Source of the DNA: an uncultured Acinetobacter sp.
Lineage (GTDB): Bacteria > Pseudomonadota > Gammaproteobacteria > Pseudomonadales > Moraxellaceae
Reading direction: 5' to 3'
DNA length: 7,079 bases
Assembly: GCA_900766635.1 (NCBI GenBank)
Contig: CAAFWA010000132.1
Span: 1 to 7,079 of the forward strand
Part shown: positions 5,662-7,079 of the stretch, piece after piece
Layout: each line of letters opens with the position of its first letter
Numbering within the stretch: position 1 is the stretch's first letter
Program-made: the position numbers and the translations under genes
The notes under the pieces: generated by a model
What the model saw: only the letters and a program-made list of their open reading frames with translations
Told to the model about the DNA's origin: nothing
Database searches by the model: none

Positions 5662-7079
5662 ATGCGTTTAAGCAGTTTAAAACTTTCAGGCTTTAAATCT
5701 TTTGCCGACAGTAGCACCTTGAATTTTAAAGGTAATCGTACCGCGGTGGTGGGGCCTAATGGCTGTGGTAAATCGAATGTGATTGATGCGATTCGTTGGG
5801 TCATGGGCGAATCGAGCGCACGTCAGTTACGTGGCGGCAGCATGCAAGATGTGATTTTTACCGGTACCGCAAAACGTAAAGCTGTAGGGGTCGCCAGTGT
5901 TGAGCTGCGCTTTGATAATACCTATGGCAAACTAGGTGGGCTGTACAATGCCTATCACGAATTGTCGGTGCGTCGTCAGGTTAATCGTGATGGTAAATCT
6001 GAATATTTTTTAAATGGCACCAAATGTCGTCGTCGTGATATTACCGATATCTTTTTAGGCACAGGTTTAGGCCCACGTTCTTATGCCATTATTGAACAAG
6101 GCATGATTAACCGTTTGGTCGATGCAAAACCTGATGAAATGCGGGTGTATATCGAAGAAGCTGCGGGGGTATCACGTTATCAGGCTCGTCGGCGTGAAAC
6201 TTTAAATCATTTAGAACATACCACGCAAAATTTAGCACGTTTAGAAGATATTCGCCTTGAACTCTCCGCACAGCTGAAAACCTTAAAACGCCAAGCAGAT
6301 GCAGCTTTACAATACACACAACTCGAAACGCATATTCGGGGTTTAAAAATTGAAGTGCTTTCGTTTCAATATGGGCAAAGTACACGTTTACAGCAAGAAT
6401 ACAGCCGTGCCATGCAGGGCTGTACGGCACAATTTGAGTTGGTACGTACTGAACTCACCACCTTAGAACATGATTTGAGCTTAAGCAGTACACGTTTTCA
6501 AGCACTCATGCAGCAGTCTGCACCGCTACAACAGCAATGGCAACATGCAGAGCAACACTTAGCTGAGCTCAAGAGTCAGTTACAACATAAACAGCAGTTG
6601 TTAAGTCAATATCAACAGCAAGTTATACAGCTCAACGAACAAAAAAATCAGTGCCAACAACGCTTACAATTGCTTGAGCTACAACGTGAGACTTTAAGTG
6701 AGCATCACGATGAAGCACAAGATGAATATCAACACTGTGCAGCGCAGGCGACATCAAACGAGCAACAGTTAAATGATCTTAAAGCACAGCAACAGCAGGT
6801 CTTGGGGCAGTTTCAACAGATCAAAGCGCAGGTTGATTACGAGCAACAGCAGCAGTTACAGCGATGTACTCAGATGGATCAACTGCATAAACAAATCGAG
6901 CGTGAAAAGCAGCAACTCGAAATGTTAAATGGGCAGCTCAGCGCGTTAGCCACCCACGAGCAGCAAGATGATCTTGCGGCTTTACAAGCGAAATTCACCG
7001 AACTTGAGCTGAGTCTCCAGCACTTAGCGGAAGAAATCACCATGAGTCAAAGCATGGTGGCGACTTTAGAAAATACTGA
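5662..7079 (+). CDS. smc: Chromosome segregation protein SMC, N-terminal part (runs off window end)
   Basis: SMC is the ATPase of the bacterial condensin, which with ScpA and ScpB loops and organises DNA behind the replication origin. The frame from ATG 5662 stays open to the window end: 472 codons plus two bases, about 40% of a usual 1150-1200-residue SMC. The head domain starts with [16 protein letters not shown]. Walker A is GPNGCGKSN (31-39, Lys37), the R-loop is QLRGGS (55-60), and the Q-loop is [10 protein letters not shown] (140-149, Gln145). [16 protein letters not shown] (165-180) marks the exit into the first coiled-coil arm, which fills the rest. The arm is strikingly glutamine-rich (about 45 of residues 281-420). 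The hinge, second arm, signature motif and Walker B lie beyond the window. AGGA (5654-5657) is 4 bases before ATG. The presence of SMC rather than MukB fits Moraxellaceae or Pseudomonadales, not enterics. Confidence 0.98.
   Translation, partial: MRLSSLKLSGFKSFADSSTLNFKGNRTAVVGPNGCGKSNVIDAIRWVMGESSARQLRGGSMQDVIFTGTAKRKAVGVASVELRFDNTYGKLGGLYNAYHELSVRRQVNRDGKSEYFLNGTKCRRRDITDIFLGTGLGPRSYAIIEQGMINRLVDAKPDEMRVYIEEAAGVSRYQARRRETLNHLEHTTQNLARLEDIRLELSAQLKTLKRQADAALQYTQLETHIRGLKIEVLSFQYGQSTRLQQEYSRAMQGCTAQFELVRTELTTLEHDLSLSSTRFQALMQQSAPLQQQWQHAEQHLAELKSQLQHKQQLLSQYQQQVIQLNEQKNQCQQRLQLLELQRETLSEHHDEAQDEYQHCAAQATSNEQQLNDLKAQQQQVLGQFQQIKAQVDYEQQQQLQRCTQMDQLHKQIEREKQQLEMLNGQLSALATHEQQDDLAALQAKFTELELSLQHLAEEITMSQSMVATLENT

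Noticed and set aside
6107..6430. 107-codon minus-strand ORF opposite smc
   Set aside because: The opposite strand is unambiguously SMC; this peptide shows no motif and no promoter or ribosome site.
1..7079. A hidden defence, mobile or CRISPR system
   Set aside because: The coding space is filled with conserved housekeeping genes; no repeat array, terminal inverted repeats, integrase, transposase or tRNA-adjacent attachment site is visible.

Overview
The window looks like a chromosomal housekeeping segment from an Acinetobacter-like gammaproteobacterium. Three things suggest this. The DNA is AT-rich. The set dusC, ccsA/ypjD-like gene, ffh, coaX, birA and smc is typical of Moraxellaceae. The condensin is SMC, not the MukB of enteric bacteria. 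The genus call rests on my memory of protein families and gene order, not on a search.

Layout. Bases 1-161 (+) are the 3' end of a secreted DUF1176-type protein. A bidirectional hairpin at 169-194 separates it from the convergent dusC (197-1129, -), which starts at TTG. The 1130-1441 gap is not empty. It holds a good dusC promoter, a 37-residue single-pass membrane protein ORF (1221-1334, -) and, upstream of that, a perfect FNR/Anr-type box at an activator-like distance from a -10 element. Then come a CcsA/YpjD-type eight-helix membrane protein (1442-2251, -) and the divergent ffh (2389-3792, +). A strong bidirectional terminator (3802-3830) divides ffh from the convergent birA-coaX pair (4575-5327 and 3829-4572, both -). 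A 334-bp divergent gap (5328-5661) precedes smc (5662 to the window end, +), which runs off the edge after 472 codons.

How the genes relate. DusC modifies tRNA, Ffh delivers nascent membrane proteins, the CcsA-like protein probably works in heme or cytochrome assembly, CoaX makes 4'-phosphopantothenate for CoA, BirA biotinylates acetyl-CoA carboxylase, and SMC organises the chromosome. Only birA-coaX forms an obvious operon. Its two cofactors, biotin and CoA, both serve acyl-CoA metabolism, and the same two activities are fused in one protein in Neisseria.

I see no mobile element, CRISPR array, tRNA or rRNA gene, phage gene or obvious defence system. The least explained parts are the 37-residue ORF with its FNR-like box and the smc upstream region with small, poorly supported ORFs.
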